64,000 nt of DNA from Paenibacillus sp. FSL R5-0341 (GCF_037975235.1 NZ_CP150241.1:868001-932000); one strand, 5' to 3'. Counted from the stretch's first letter, positions 1 to 8,610 are shown. Notes: generated by a model not told the origin, from the sequence alone. A program made the numbers and translations.

Positions 1-750
1 GATGAAGATGCTAATCTTGCCAAGCCCTTCGAAATCCCCGTAGATTGGACTAATGAGCGGGTCATTCAGCTGTTTATCGGCTGCCCAAATCCGACGAATC
101 ACATCATACCCTTCCACAGCCAGCATGGGATCTCTGGTCTCATAGTCGAAGATAACGGGATTATCCAAAACCATATCCACACACGGTGATAATAGAATAA
201 TGTCTTTGGGCTGAGGAAGAGAATTCATCTTCAGGTAGTGTGCAAGACTTAGCGAGATATTTCCTCCTGCTGAATCTCCCATAATGGTTAGCTGTAAGGG
301 ACTTTTTATGGATGCAATGATATCTCGATACAGATTTAGAAGTTTTGGATACGTATGCTGATAGTTGAAGTGAGGCAATTTGGGATAGATGGGGGCGATT
401 ACTTTGGCATTCAGCGCCTGAGCCATATGATCCATGAATTTCCAATGGAAGGACAGCGGTTGATGCGTATGTGCTCCTCCATGAATATAGAGAATAACCC
501 GTTGATCAGGGGAACTCTGGTCATTTAAAGTAAACACCTGCATGTCTTCATAGGAACGCTCCTTGATAGGCGAAGTTAATTTAACTTTACCTAATTGATA
601 GGGCTTAATGTTCTCAACGCCCATGTGCTCCAGATGTTTCTGTGTATGTTCCCGTGTGGATAGATTTTTCTTGCTATCTAATGTTCCGATGTATTTTTCT
701 AATAAATAGCTCGTTACAGAGCGTCTTTTATTATAAATTTGTATGCTCAT
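1..750 (-). CDS. alpha/beta hydrolase (HSL/Abhydrolase_3 type), C-terminus outside the window
   Basis: Reading on the minus strand from ATG at 748-750 gives 250 codons open to the window edge, so the C-terminus is missing. The oxyanion-hole motif HGGA lies near residue 91 and the nucleophile motif GDSAGG places the catalytic Ser near residue 160. Together these are typical of the hormone-sensitive-lipase family of carboxylesterases. A DPML segment follows, which usually holds the catalytic Asp; the His would be beyond the edge. No signal peptide is seen, so it is probably cytoplasmic. The substrate is unknown and is likely a short-chain ester. The gene is divergent from the ArsR gene at 930 and lies directly behind a MerR-type promoter (790-821). 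Confidence 0.85.
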   Translation of the reverse strand, partial: MSIQIYNKRRSVTSYLLEKYIGTLDSKKNLSTREHTQKHLEHMGVENIKPYQLGKVKLTSPIKERSYEDMQVFTLNDQSSPDQRVILYIHGGAHTHQPLSFHWKFMDHMAQALNAKVIAPIYPKLPHFNYQHTYPKLLNLYRDIIASIKSPLQLTIMGDSAGGNISLSLAHYLKMNSLPQPKDIILLSPCVDMVLDNPVIFDYETRDPMLAVEGYDVIRRIWAADKQLNDPLISPIYGDFEGLGKISIFI

Positions 751-789
751 TTAAGGATCGTCCTCTCATCATTGAAGGTTGATATGTAT

Positions 790-821
790 AGTATAAAGGT
801 TGAAGTATACTTCAAGGTCAA
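790..821 (-). promoter_or_regulatory. MerR-type promoter with stretched spacer and central palindrome
   Basis: On the minus strand there is -35 TTGACC (816-821) and -10 TATACT (790-795) with a 20-bp spacer. The spacer contains a perfect 16-bp palindrome, TTGAAGTATACTTCAA (800-815). MerR-family activators act on promoters with 19-20 bp spacers and a palindrome between the hexamers. It would drive the hydrolase starting at 750. No MerR gene is adjacent. Confidence 0.6.
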
Positions 822-897
822 GGCTGGCATGCAGCAGGTACCAATCCTTATGGTATAGAATGAAACTTATGAGCGCATCTATGTTATGATCTTTATA

Positions 898-915
898 TAT
901 TCAAAAGTTTGAATA
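898..915 (+). promoter_or_regulatory. palindromic operator in front of the ArsR gene
   Basis: TATTCAAA-AG-TTTGAATA is a perfect 8-bp inverted repeat with a 2-bp centre. It lies 15 nt upstream of the ArsR start and is a typical ArsR/SmtB dimer site. The same half-site TATTCAAA occurs twice in front of the downstream permease. Confidence 0.6.
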
Positions 916-929
916 AAGGGGTATAACGT

Positions 930-1259
930 ATGAATCAGAGCATACAACAGTTTAAAGCGGATTTTTTCAAAGCCTTGGCTCACCCCATGCGGATTCAGAT
1001 TCTGGAGTTGCTGAGTGAAGGGGCAAAGAACGTCAACGAGTTACAAAGTATCCTGGGGTCTGAAGGCTCCGCTGTTTCGCAACAACTGGCTGTATTACGT
1101 AGCAAAAATGTTGTGCAGGGTCTGAAGGAAGGGACTACGGTCATATACTCTCTGCGTGATCCTTTGATTAAAGACTTGCTGGAGGTTGCCAAGCAGATTT
1201 TTGACAATCATCTGGTCGATGCCATTTCCATGTTGGAAGATATCCGCAAAGAATCATAA
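930..1259 (+). CDS. ArsR-family winged-helix transcriptional regulator
   Basis: A 109-residue ArsR/SmtB-type repressor. The N-terminal segment with FKALAHPMRIQILELL and the recognition-helix region GSAVSQQLAVLRSKNVV are typical of the family, followed by the wing EGTTVIYSLRDP. I see no cysteine cluster for metal binding, so it may respond to something other than arsenic-type metals. The start follows AAAGGGG at a workable distance. A terminator-like hairpin separates it from the SulP gene, but the shared TATTCAAA half-sites suggest that it represses both itself and the permease. The ligand is unknown. Confidence 0.85.
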   Translation: MNQSIQQFKADFFKALAHPMRIQILELLSEGAKNVNELQSILGSEGSAVSQQLAVLRSKNVVQGLKEGTTVIYSLRDPLIKDLLEVAKQIFDNHLVDAISMLEDIRKES

Positions 1260-1267
1260 ACACGCGA

Positions 1268-1313
1268 AACAAGAGGAACCGGAAGTAAGTTCAGGTAACT
1301 TCTTGTTTTTTTG
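1268..1313 (+). terminator. intrinsic terminator after the ArsR gene
   Basis: The arms AACAAGA (1268-1274) and TCTTGTT (1301-1307), with additional ACC/GGT pairing inside, are followed by a T-run (1306-1312). The stem is imperfect. Confidence 0.5.
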
Positions 1314-1348
1314 CATGTAATCCACGTCTCAGGTTGTGAGCATTTCGA

Positions 1349-1401
1349 TTGACAGGGTGCTCGCACGGGCGTAGTCTTTTTATTATATTCAAATATTCAA
1401 A
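1349..1401 (+). promoter_or_regulatory. promoter and ArsR half-sites in front of sulP
   Basis: TTGACA (1349-1354) is followed after 17 bp by the poor -10 TAGTCT (1372-1377). Immediately downstream, at the expected start of transcription, two tandem TATTCAAA units (1386-1401) repeat the half-site of the operator at 898-915. This suggests co-regulation by the ArsR protein. Confidence 0.45.
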
Positions 1402-1428
1402 TATATAAAGAAAAGAAGGTTAAGTCAG

Positions 1429-3192
1429 ATGAAATGGATGGGGAGATATGCAGGGTACAATGGTTCTGCTTTTCGGAAGGATCTGTTATCAGGGCTAATT
1501 GTAGGTATTATTGCGATTCCACTCGGTATGGCGTTTGCTATCGCTTCCGGGGTCAAACCGGAGTATGGCTTGTATACCACGGTGATCGCAGGGATTCTCA
1601 TTTCCTTGCTTGGTGGTTCCAAATTTCAGATTGGCGGGCCGACGGGGGCATTTATTCCGATCCTCTTCGCCATTGTGATGCAGTATGGATATGAAAATCT
1701 GCTGATTGCCGGAATTATGGCCGGAGTGATGCTTGTACTAATGGGGTTGTTTAAGCTTGGGGCGTTAATCAAGTTTATCCCACGACCCGTGACCATTGGA
1801 TTTACGGCGGGTATTGCCGTCATTATTTTCAGTGGGCAGATTGCTAATTTTCTGGGACTAAGCGGGATTGTGAAACATGAAGATTTTTGGTCCAATATGA
1901 AAGAAATCGGGGCGCATATCTCAACCATTAATATATATAGTTTGCTGACAGCAGGCTGTTGTCTGACTGTTATTCTGCTTGTGCCGAGATTTGCACCGAA
2001 GGTGCCTGCATCACTGGTAGGTCTGGTTCTATCGACGGTAGTCGCAGCGTTGTTTTTTGAAGGGCAGGTGACTACGATCGGATCATCCTTTGGTGCGATA
2101 CCAAGCTCCTTGCCTCAATTTCATGTGCCTGAGATGACGTGGGAGCGAATCGTAAACTTGCTGCAACCCGCTTTTGTCATCGCCATGCTGGGGGGAATTG
2201 AATCGTTGCTATCCGCTGTTGTGGCCGATGGCATGACCGGAAGTCGCCATAACAGCAATCGGGAGCTTATTGGGCAGGGGATCGCTAATATGGTAACGCC
2301 GTTATTTGGTGGTATTCCTGCAACAGGAGCGATTGCACGTACGGCAACGAATATTAAATCCGGAGCTGTATCACCATTGTCTGGGGTTATTCATGGTGTA
2401 GTAGTCCTATTAGTCATTGTTCTGTTCGCATCCTATGCTTCCCATATTCCACTTGCCAGTATGGCTCCAGTTCTGATGATGGTTGCCTGGAATATGAGTG
2501 AACGGAGATCGTTCATGCATGTCATGAAAACTAAAACGAGCGATTCGCTCGTTCTGCTTATTACCTTTTTGCTTACTGTATTTACTAGTTTAACGACAGC
2601 TGTAGAAGTAGGGTTGATTCTGGCTGTTCTTTTATTTGTTAAGCGAATGAGTGAGATGTTGAAGGTTGCCAAAGTGCTGCCCGATCCCAATCATAAACAT
2701 GAGAAAGTTATGGCGCACATGGTCCGTGAAGGACATGATTGTCCGCAAATAAGCCTGTATACCATTGAAGGGCCACTATTCTTTGGTGCCGCGGATAGGT
2801 TCGAGAAGTCGGTCATGGATTCGATTCATCGGCGACCAGGTATTTTGCTATTGCGCATGGGCAAGGTGCCCTTTATGGATACGACAGGTGAATCCAACCT
2901 GGCCCATATTGTCAAATATATGGAGAGTTCTGGAGGAAGGGTTTTACTTTCAGGCATTCAGGCACAACCGTTGGAGATGCTGAAGAGAACAGGCTTGATT
3001 GAACGGATTGGTCCTGAGCATATGTTTGAACATACGGGTGAAGCTATCAATTATGCGTTAGTGCATCTGGATGAACAGAAATGTAGGGGATGCAAACATT
3101 TTGCCTTTCGTGAATGTGCTGCATTGTCGAGCGATGGAACTATGGGAGTCCAAAGAGTATTTACCCATCAAAATATATATTCTGGAAAATAA
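1429..3192 (+). CDS. SulP-family anion/sulfate permease with STAS domain
   Basis: A 587-residue inner-membrane transporter of the SLC26/SulP family, moving sulfate or another small anion such as bicarbonate. A hydrophobic domain with about a dozen membrane spans covers residues 20-410 and includes the family segment GLYTTVIAGILISLLGGS. A cytoplasmic STAS domain (about 435-540; MGKVPFMDTTGESNLAHI) follows. The tail carries a short cysteine motif, CRGCKHFAFREC, not part of the standard fold. The start is ATG behind AAGAAGG. It follows an ArsR regulator whose operator half-sites lie just upstream. The anion cannot be decided from sequence alone. Confidence 0.9.
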   Translation: MKWMGRYAGYNGSAFRKDLLSGLIVGIIAIPLGMAFAIASGVKPEYGLYTTVIAGILISLLGGSKFQIGGPTGAFIPILFAIVMQYGYENLLIAGIMAGVMLVLMGLFKLGALIKFIPRPVTIGFTAGIAVIIFSGQIANFLGLSGIVKHEDFWSNMKEIGAHISTINIYSLLTAGCCLTVILLVPRFAPKVPASLVGLVLSTVVAALFFEGQVTTIGSSFGAIPSSLPQFHVPEMTWERIVNLLQPAFVIAMLGGIESLLSAVVADGMTGSRHNSNRELIGQGIANMVTPLFGGIPATGAIARTATNIKSGAVSPLSGVIHGVVVLLVIVLFASYASHIPLASMAPVLMMVAWNMSERRSFMHVMKTKTSDSLVLLITFLLTVFTSLTTAVEVGLILAVLLFVKRMSEMLKVAKVLPDPNHKHEKVMAHMVREGHDCPQISLYTIEGPLFFGAADRFEKSVMDSIHRRPGILLLRMGKVPFMDTTGESNLAHIVKYMESSGGRVLLSGIQAQPLEMLKRTGLIERIGPEHMFEHTGEAINYALVHLDEQKCRGCKHFAFRECAALSSDGTMGVQRVFTHQNIYSGK

Positions 3193-3285
3193 ATTAAAAT
3201 TATACTATGTTATAGGTTGATAGGTGAAAGGATTACATCGTTCATCAGATTAGAAATAATCATATTAAACCGAAGGAGCAACCAT

Positions 3286-4275
3286 ATGTCCATTCAACCG
3301 ACTGCTTTACGTTCAGTGCTTAACCCCAGGTATCTGGAGTCTGCATTGAGTAATCAATATGACATGGGAACATGGGAAGAATGTTTATTTTGGCTTAGAG
3401 GATTGAATGATACCTACCGGGTTCGCACGTCCACTGGCATGTATATTCTCCGTATCTATCGTACTGAAATCACGGAGGCAGATGTACAGTATGAGCTATC
3501 TTTATTATCTCAACTGAAGAACGTTCTAACTTCTGCGGAACATACCGACATTGGAGAATACATCGAGAAGAAAGATCATACAGGATATACGGTGTTGGAG
3601 GCTGCGGAAGGCAAGCGAGTGGCTGTAATGTTTCGGTATATCGAGGGTACGGAGAACAACCTGGAGGATGATGAGTCTTGTTACGCCTTTGGCCAGTCTG
3701 CTGCTGAATTACATAAGGCTATGGATCAGGTGAACGTGGAGCTGCCACGATATGAGCTGGATCTGAAATTTCTTATTGACGAACCTCTTGAGAGAATTAT
3801 CAACTACATCGGTGAGAACAACGAAGCAGCAGCATTTCTCCACACGTTTGCCACAACGTTAAAAGAACGAATCGGTGCCGCTTCCAGACAAGGTCTGGAC
3901 GTTGGTCTGTGCCATGGCGATATGCATGGGAATAACAATGCGTTTCAACAGGATCATCAGTTTATCCATTACGACTTCGAGTGGGCAGCCAAAGGCTGGC
4001 GTGCCTATGATTTAGCTCAAGTGAAAGTTCGAAAAAGGCAGTCTGCTGAGCGAAAAGTAGCATTATGGGATGCGCTAATGGCAGGGTATCGTTCGGTGAG
4101 AAGCTTCTCTGCCGAAGATGAGCAGGCGGTTGATCTCTTTATTGTCGCTCGCCGATTCTGGGTGATGGGTCTGGATGTTGCTTTTATTGAAAGTGATATG
4201 GGGGCGCTGGACTATGGTTCGGATTGGCTGGATAGTTTCGTGGAAGAGTTCCGGGATACAGGAATTGTACCCTAG
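3286..4275 (+). CDS. phosphotransferase of the APH/choline-kinase fold
   Basis: A 329-residue protein with the aminoglycoside-phosphotransferase-type kinase fold. The catalytic motif CHGDMHGNN (H210, D212) and the downstream metal-binding stretch HYDFEWAAKGWRAYDLA are intact. Family members phosphorylate small molecules such as homoserine, choline or aminoglycosides; nothing here fixes the substrate. The start at 3286 is chosen because GAAGGAG lies 7 nt upstream; an in-frame ATG at 3217 lacks a ribosome binding site. The gene ends at a strong terminator (4321-4357). A second APH-fold gene of the same length lies at 24367. Confidence 0.8.
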   Translation: MSIQPTALRSVLNPRYLESALSNQYDMGTWEECLFWLRGLNDTYRVRTSTGMYILRIYRTEITEADVQYELSLLSQLKNVLTSAEHTDIGEYIEKKDHTGYTVLEAAEGKRVAVMFRYIEGTENNLEDDESCYAFGQSAAELHKAMDQVNVELPRYELDLKFLIDEPLERIINYIGENNEAAAFLHTFATTLKERIGAASRQGLDVGLCHGDMHGNNNAFQQDHQFIHYDFEWAAKGWRAYDLAQVKVRKRQSAERKVALWDALMAGYRSVRSFSAEDEQAVDLFIVARRFWVMGLDVAFIESDMGALDYGSDWLDSFVEEFRDTGIVP

Positions 4276-4320
4276 TGAATGATCAACATTATTTTAGGTG
4301 TAGGTTTGAATGTTGTAAGA

Positions 4321-4357
4321 CCCTTCCGAGTGAACTTGAACTCGGGAGGGCTTTTTT
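4321..4357 (+). terminator. strong intrinsic terminator
   Basis: CCCTTCCGAGT pairs with ACTCGGGAGGG (one G-T pair), followed by TTTTTT. It ends the kinase transcript. Confidence 0.85.
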
Positions 4358-4399
4358 CTAATTATTTTGAAGCTAACATTGAAGTTAACATGGTTACTT

Positions 4400-5392
4400 T
4401 TAGCTTGACGATGATGAAGAAGCAGCTGCAGCCGATGCTGCGGCCGCTGCGGTCAAGGCCGCCTGCTGGGCGATTATAATATTCGTGATACTGGTTGAGA
4501 TCGCTGTCGTAAGCACACCGTTTCGCAGATTCTCCACATGTTGAATGGCGATCAACGCAGATGAGAACAGGAGCAACTCCTGTTTATCGATCGACCAAGC
4601 ACCGAAGCCTTTTTGAGTCCGTAACCAGTCATTTGTTTCCGCGACTTCATCAACTAATGAGTCTCTGTCCGAAGGCAGTAGGGAAAGGATGCCGAGAGAG
4701 GGTAATGTGTACGTTTTATCCATTCGGAGATCCCTTTTGCGAAAAGCTTCATTTAAGGCAATCACACGAGCACTTGCATCCGGGGTATCATCTCCAAGAA
4801 CCAGTACCTGTGTTAACGCCTGCACACTGTTTCTGGAGGAGAACTCTGGCTTTAATTCGCCATAAAGTTGTTCCATGCGTGCCACACCAGACTCCACGTC
4901 GAGATCGGAGAGGGCTAACATGGCAGCGAAAATGTAGTCATCCTGTCCAGTGAGGAAGCGATGCTCTGCTTTCATGGCGTCGTAAAATGATTTAGCCCGC
5001 TCCACCGTAGGTTGAAACTGGTCAGGCGATACCTGAGTAGCGATCTGATAGGCGGCAATAACCAGATAATCCGAAGTGCGGAATTTGATTTCTTTCATCA
5101 GGTCATAGACATGTAGTGTATCTGCCAGTTTCGTGTTCTCATCCGTTGTAAGGGAGAGCATCGTAGCAATGCTAATGGCAGAATTACCTCTGAATGCAGA
5201 GAAGAGTTTGGTGTTTTGCTTGATCAACTCATGGTTTTCACGAATGGCTTCTCCATCGGCTGTTTTATTCTCTGCTGCATAGAGCAGGGCGGCCAGACGA
5301 TGCATCATCGCATGTTGCCATTTGAACGACTTCTTGATGATCTGGGTGTTGGAAACGAATAGTTCAACTCGTTCTGCATGATGTTGTTGCAT
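4400..5392 (-). CDS. DUF4003-family protein with Ala/Ser tail
   Basis: A 330-residue soluble, mostly helical protein resembling the DUF4003 family of Bacillota, whose role is not established. Family-like features include the N-terminal helix SFKWQHAMMHRLAALLYA and repeated helical hairpins such as TSDYLVIAAYQIA and GQDDYIFAAMLALSDLD. It has no signal peptide or clear membrane span. The last about 20 residues are a run of Ala then Ser, and the matching DNA (4400-4460) is a GCN/TCN tract that may vary by slippage. It is a single gene with nothing convergent close enough to suggest function. Confidence 0.7.
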   Translation of the reverse strand: MQQHHAERVELFVSNTQIIKKSFKWQHAMMHRLAALLYAAENKTADGEAIRENHELIKQNTKLFSAFRGNSAISIATMLSLTTDENTKLADTLHVYDLMKEIKFRTSDYLVIAAYQIATQVSPDQFQPTVERAKSFYDAMKAEHRFLTGQDDYIFAAMLALSDLDVESGVARMEQLYGELKPEFSSRNSVQALTQVLVLGDDTPDASARVIALNEAFRKRDLRMDKTYTLPSLGILSLLPSDRDSLVDEVAETNDWLRTQKGFGAWSIDKQELLLFSSALIAIQHVENLRNGVLTTAISTSITNIIIAQQAALTAAAAASAAAASSSSSS

Positions 5393-5451
5393 AAGTAGAC
5401 CTCCCGAATGTAGACATTTTCAACAGTTTACTATATAAGTGTATGTTCAAA

Positions 5452-5475
5452 AAGAGCGGTTTTCTTTACCGCTTA
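5452..5475 (-). terminator. second hairpin downstream of the secreted-protein gene
   Basis: On the minus strand AGCGGT, a short loop, ACCGCT, then CTTTTT. It sits about 110 nt beyond the terminator at 5577-5598 and could be a back-up terminator. Confidence 0.4.
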
Positions 5476-5576
5476 TACGCAGACCTCCATTTAAGAAAAA
5501 TAGGTTGTTTGCTCTTCATTACCCTTTTATTTTAGGTGTACCATTTCCACAGAGAAGAGGGAGTTTTATCAATATA

Positions 5577-5598
5577 AAAAAGACCGCAATTAGCGGTC
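5577..5598 (-). terminator. intrinsic terminator of the secreted-protein gene
   Basis: GACCGC-TAATT-GCGGTC followed by a run of T on the minus strand, 34 nt beyond the stop codon at 5632. Confidence 0.75.
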
Positions 5599-5631
5599 GT
5601 AGGTTTGATTGATCGATGATACAGGACTGAT

Positions 5632-6027
5632 CTAATTGAAAGAGATCGTGTAGGCTACGTTAGGGTATGCCGTTGTCGAACCTGGAACACGTTCTACGAC
5701 AGTGATCAGCGTGCCCGGGTTGTAGTAGGCTGAACCGCCGAAGTAAGTATTGTTGTTTACGATGGCTGTACCCAGATCGAGTGTCGTATTATTGTAGCTC
5801 CAGTAATAATGCAATTGAAGGGTATTGGCTGCGTTTGTCGTAATTTTCACGCTGGTACCGGTCGTTTTGGCGTTAGGAAGAATGTAGGCGTAGCCTTGCC
5901 CGGCCGAGAGTGCATTGGAATAGGTGCCTCCATAGATTACGATGGAGGGATTAGCGGAAGCGGTCAGGCTAAACAGAAGGGAGATGCCTAGAATAAGTGC
6001 AAAAAATGTGCTAATGCGTTTTTTCAT
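5632..6027 (-). CDS. small secreted protein of unknown function
   Basis: 131 residues. The N-terminus MKKRISTFFALILGISLL, ending ASA-NPS, is a clear Sec signal peptide, with cleavage likely after residue 25. The mature part of about 105 residues is rich in Thr, Asn, Tyr and Gly and looks all-beta. It has no cysteine and no sorting motif. I do not recognise the family. The gene has its own promoter (6156-6184, minus) and a cre-like site 100 nt upstream of the start, suggesting repression when preferred sugars are present. It is monocistronic, with a terminator at 5577-5598. Confidence 0.7.
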   Translation of the reverse strand: MKKRISTFFALILGISLLFSLTASANPSIVIYGGTYSNALSAGQGYAYILPNAKTTGTSVKITTNAANTLQLHYYWSYNNTTLDLGTAIVNNNTYFGGSAYYNPGTLITVVERVPGSTTAYPNVAYTISFN

Positions 6028-6127
6028 AGAATGCCCATCCTCTCAAAATAAAGTGTTTTTATAGTTTAACTCGATGTAAACCAAAAACCTTTTCGAAACG
6101 GATTGGAGCCCCTCCTTATTCAGTTTA

Positions 6128-6141
6128 TGTTAACGCTAACA
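6128..6141 (-). promoter_or_regulatory. cre-like catabolite-control site
   Basis: TGTTAACGCTAACA (plus strand) fits the CcpA consensus TGWNANCGNTNWCA and is nearly palindromic. It lies 15 nt downstream of the -10 box of the minus-strand promoter at 6156-6184, a position where CcpA acts as a roadblock. Confidence 0.6.
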
Positions 6142-6155
6142 TTCCTAACGGCTAT

Positions 6156-6184
6156 ACTATATACCAATAAAATACAGATGTAAA
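6156..6184 (-). promoter_or_regulatory. sigma-A promoter of the secreted-protein gene
   Basis: On the minus strand: -35 TTTACA (6179-6184), 17-bp spacer, -10 TATAGT (6156-6161). It reads towards the start at 6027. Confidence 0.65.
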
Positions 6185-6196
6185 TAGTGGATCAGA

Positions 6197-6562
6197 TTAG
6201 ATAATTAGGAATATCAAATGAATTAAAGCGATTATTCCCATAGGGTAGATCAATGATCTGGAAAAACCATTTTTAAATTCATTGCGAGGGTGCTTTTCGA
6301 AAAAGAAGTGCAGTACGGTATGTATGATGAAAAAGATATCCAGGACCCAAAATGTAATGGTTTGATACGAGCTAAAAAGTAGAGAAAGAATGACCGTGTA
6401 CATAGGTAAATGAATCCAAGTGAAATATCTGTAGGCTTTATCATCTTCCATATCTTTTAACACGATAAATAATTTCCACTCGGACCGCCTGATGGCATCC
6501 ATTTCGTGAAGCAGGAAGAGAGATAGGTTAAACAAAAATAAGATTAGTAAAAAGTCAGGCAT
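6197..6562 (-). CDS. small membrane protein, DUF6713-like
   Basis: 121 residues from the ATG at 6560-6562, which follows GGGAGG by 6 nt; upstream in-frame codons lack a ribosome binding site. It has about four hydrophobic helices. Helix 1 is followed by HEMDAIRRSEW, a conserved-looking signature that I associate with the DUF6713 family of small multipass membrane proteins. No function is known. A second polar segment, FEKHPRNEFKNG, separates the last two helices. It is a single gene with no visible partner. Confidence 0.65.
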   Translation of the reverse strand: MPDFLLILFLFNLSLFLLHEMDAIRRSEWKLFIVLKDMEDDKAYRYFTWIHLPMYTVILSLLFSSYQTITFWVLDIFFIIHTVLHFFFEKHPRNEFKNGFSRSLIYPMGIIALIHLIFLII

Positions 6563-6765
6563 GTGAACCTCCCATTTTTCAATTTTGTATAAGCAGGTCA
6601 ATAGCGTAGCGAACAAGTCACATACGGTATTGCGACCAAATATACAATACGTGAGTTGTCCTTCGGGGGTTCCCACAAGAATTGTTGAATGAGCTGACTG
6701 CCATATGTATTAAGCGGTTATCCTATATCTATATGTGTAGTGAATCCGTTTCCTCACATTCCTTG

Positions 6766-6794
6766 TTGTATTTCTGCCGCACATCTCGTACAAT
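6766..6794 (+). promoter_or_regulatory. promoter of the amino acid permease gene
   Basis: TTGTAT (6766-6771), 17-bp spacer, TACAAT (6789-6794). It lies downstream of the in-frame ATG at 6740, which rules that codon out as the start of the protein. Confidence 0.55.
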
Positions 6795-6883
6795 TTGGTG
6801 GAGCAATTCTGCATTGCGTTAATGTGAATATGAAAATTAAAGATTACATCAGGAAGCTGTACACAAGAAAAGGGGAGAATCGT

Positions 6884-8263
6884 TTGGAGTCAAAGCAACT
6901 ATCTAGAGGGCTAAAGCCCCGCCATGTAGAGCTGATTGCACTCGGAGGTACAATCGGCGTTGGTTTGTTCATGGGATCGGCGAGTACGATCAAATGGGCA
7001 GGACCATCCGTGCTGCTGGCCTATTTACTGGCCGGTATCGTTATCTTTTTTGTCATGCGTATTATGGGTGAAATGTTGATTCAGGAGCCGGTAACCGGTT
7101 CGTTTGCTACATTTGCTCACAAATATATTAGTCCGCTTGCCGGATTCCTGACCGCCTGGAGCTATTGGTTCCTGTGGGTTACGGTTGGTATGGCGGAAGT
7201 TACGGCGATTGGTATCTATGTCGGGTATTGGTTCCCGGATATTCCGCAGTGGCTGCCAGCACTTGCTGGAGTGCTCATCATTGCGGCGGCGAATCTGGCG
7301 GCCGTGAAGTTCTATGGGGAATTTGAATTCTGGTTTGCGATGATCAAAGTGACGGCTATTGTGGCGATGATCGTGATCGGAACGGGGCTCATCTTCTTCG
7401 GCTGGGGCAATCGGGGGCAGGCCATTGGTCTGTCGAATCTGTTCAGCCATGGTGGTTTTTTCCCTGGAGGCATCAAAGGTTTCCTCTTCGCGCTGTGTAT
7501 CGTAACGGCTGCGTATCAAGGGGTAGAGATGGTCGGTATTACAGCAGGCGAAGCGGAAAATCCGAAATACACCTTGCGTAAAGCGATCAAAAATATCGTG
7601 TGGCGTATTCTTATTTTCTACGTTGGTGCCATATTCGTTATCGTAACCTTGTACCCTTGGAACGAGGTAGGCGAGACGGGCAGCCCGTTTGTACTCACCT
7701 TTGCCAAAGTTGGCATTGTGGCTGCAGCGGGAATCATTAACTTTGTGGTACTCACGGCGGCCATGTCGGGATGCAACAGCGGGATCTACAGTGCGGGACG
7801 GATGTTATACACGCTGGCTGAGAATGGGCAGGCACCTGCCTTTTTCAAAAAGCTGTCCAAAGGGGGAGTTCCCCGCAACAGTATCGTCATTACGATTTCT
7901 TTACTGTTGATTGGGGTTGTGCTGAACTACCTGATGCCGGACTCCAAGCTGTTCCTGTACATCTATAGCGCAAGTGTTCTTCCGGGTATGGTTCCATGGT
8001 TCGCGCTGGCGTTCAGTCAGTTCCGATTCAGAAAGCGTTGGGGCAACGAGATGGCAGATCATAACTTCAAGTCCAAATGGTTTCCGATCAGCAATTACAT
8101 TATTATTGTGTATCTGATCCTCGTCATCATCGGTATGGCGTTTAACCCGGATACGCGCTTACCCCTGATTGTAGGAGCTACGTTCATGGCCATCGTGGTG
8201 GCTGGATATTACGCATTTGGCATCGGAACAAGACAACGGATAGATGGCGGCGAAGATCGCTAG
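6884..8263 (+). CDS. amino acid permease (APC superfamily, AAT family)
   Basis: A 459-residue inner-membrane transporter with about 12 hydrophobic spans. It begins with the family hallmark [20 protein letters not shown] followed by [12 protein letters not shown], and contains the segments [17 protein letters not shown] and [15 protein letters not shown]. It resembles AlaP, GabP and ProY-type amino acid/proton symporters. I choose the TTG at 6884 because GGGGAG lies 7 nt upstream and the length and N-terminus then match the family. ATG at 6830 is an alternative without a clear ribosome binding site. The amino acid transported cannot be told. A strong terminator follows at 8304-8369. Confidence 0.85.
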   Translation: MESKQLSRGLKPRHVELIALGGTIGVGLFMGSASTIKWAGPSVLLAYLLAGIVIFFVMRIMGEMLIQEPVTGSFATFAHKYISPLAGFLTAWSYWFLWVTVGMAEVTAIGIYVGYWFPDIPQWLPALAGVLIIAAANLAAVKFYGEFEFWFAMIKVTAIVAMIVIGTGLIFFGWGNRGQAIGLSNLFSHGGFFPGGIKGFLFALCIVTAAYQGVEMVGITAGEAENPKYTLRKAIKNIVWRILIFYVGAIFVIVTLYPWNEVGETGSPFVLTFAKVGIVAAAGIINFVVLTAAMSGCNSGIYSAGRMLYTLAENGQAPAFFKKLSKGGVPRNSIVITISLLLIGVVLNYLMPDSKLFLYIYSASVLPGMVPWFALAFSQFRFRKRWGNEMADHNFKSKWFPISNYIIIVYLILVIIGMAFNPDTRLPLIVGATFMAIVVAGYYAFGIGTRQRIDGGEDR

Positions 8264-8303
8264 TCTAATATTCAGAAATCAACTTATATCGTAATACTAT
8301 ACA

Positions 8304-8369
8304 TGCATTCCTTGAAATGATTGAAGAGCCTGCGGGTGATTCAGCGACATTCAGGGAGTGCATTTTTTT
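8304..8369 (+). terminator. intrinsic terminator after the permease
   Basis: TGCATTCCTTGAA (8304-8316) pairs with TTCAGGGAGTGCA (8350-8362), using a few G-T pairs, then TTTTTTT. The intervening 33 nt form a large loop. Confidence 0.7.
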
Positions 8370-8423
8370 GTCACAAATTCATGCTTGAATCTCCTGTAAC
8401 TGGAGGTTTTAAGATTGGGATTA

Positions 8424-8610
8424 TAAAGATTGCACTAAAGTCTATTTACACTTGCCACTTCGATGACAGAACAACCTTCTGATCGCTGTTATCCCCTGAT
8501 TTTTTGATTCAATTTTACAAAGGTGAAAATCTGGGGATAAAGGCGAACGAATCCGCTTCTTCAGGTTATTTCTGTCCTCTACGTTCTCGTGTAAATGTTT
8601 AGTTCAATTT
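8424..8610 (-). repeat. foldback intergenic repeat, copy A (full length)
   Basis: A non-coding element of about 187 bp with nested inverted repeats. On the minus strand the ends are ATTGAACTAAA..TTTACAC and GTGTAAA..TTTAGTGCAAT. Inside are GACAGAAATAACCT against AGGTTGTTCTGTC, and TTATCCCCAGATTTT against AAAATCAGGGGATAA. The whole unit could fold into one long hairpin. Related copies lie at 11366-11558 (same strand sense as +) and 19962-20052 (centre deleted). No ORF is conserved between the copies. It fills most of the gap between the permease terminator and the hydrolase start at 8667. Confidence 0.75.

Noticed and set aside
161..445. A 94-codon minus-strand frame at the window start
   Set aside because: It is an off-frame shadow of the partial hydrolase gene, which carries HGGA and GDSAGG motifs in the other frame.
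4279..4479. A 66-codon + strand frame after the APH-fold gene
   Set aside because: It spans the terminator and runs antisense into the DUF4003 gene; the codons are not coding-like.
5443..5475. Possible truncated copy of the 29.3-kb foldback element (starts TGTTCAAAAAG)
   Set aside because: Only about 20 bp are similar and no right end is present; a minus-strand hairpin explains the region better.
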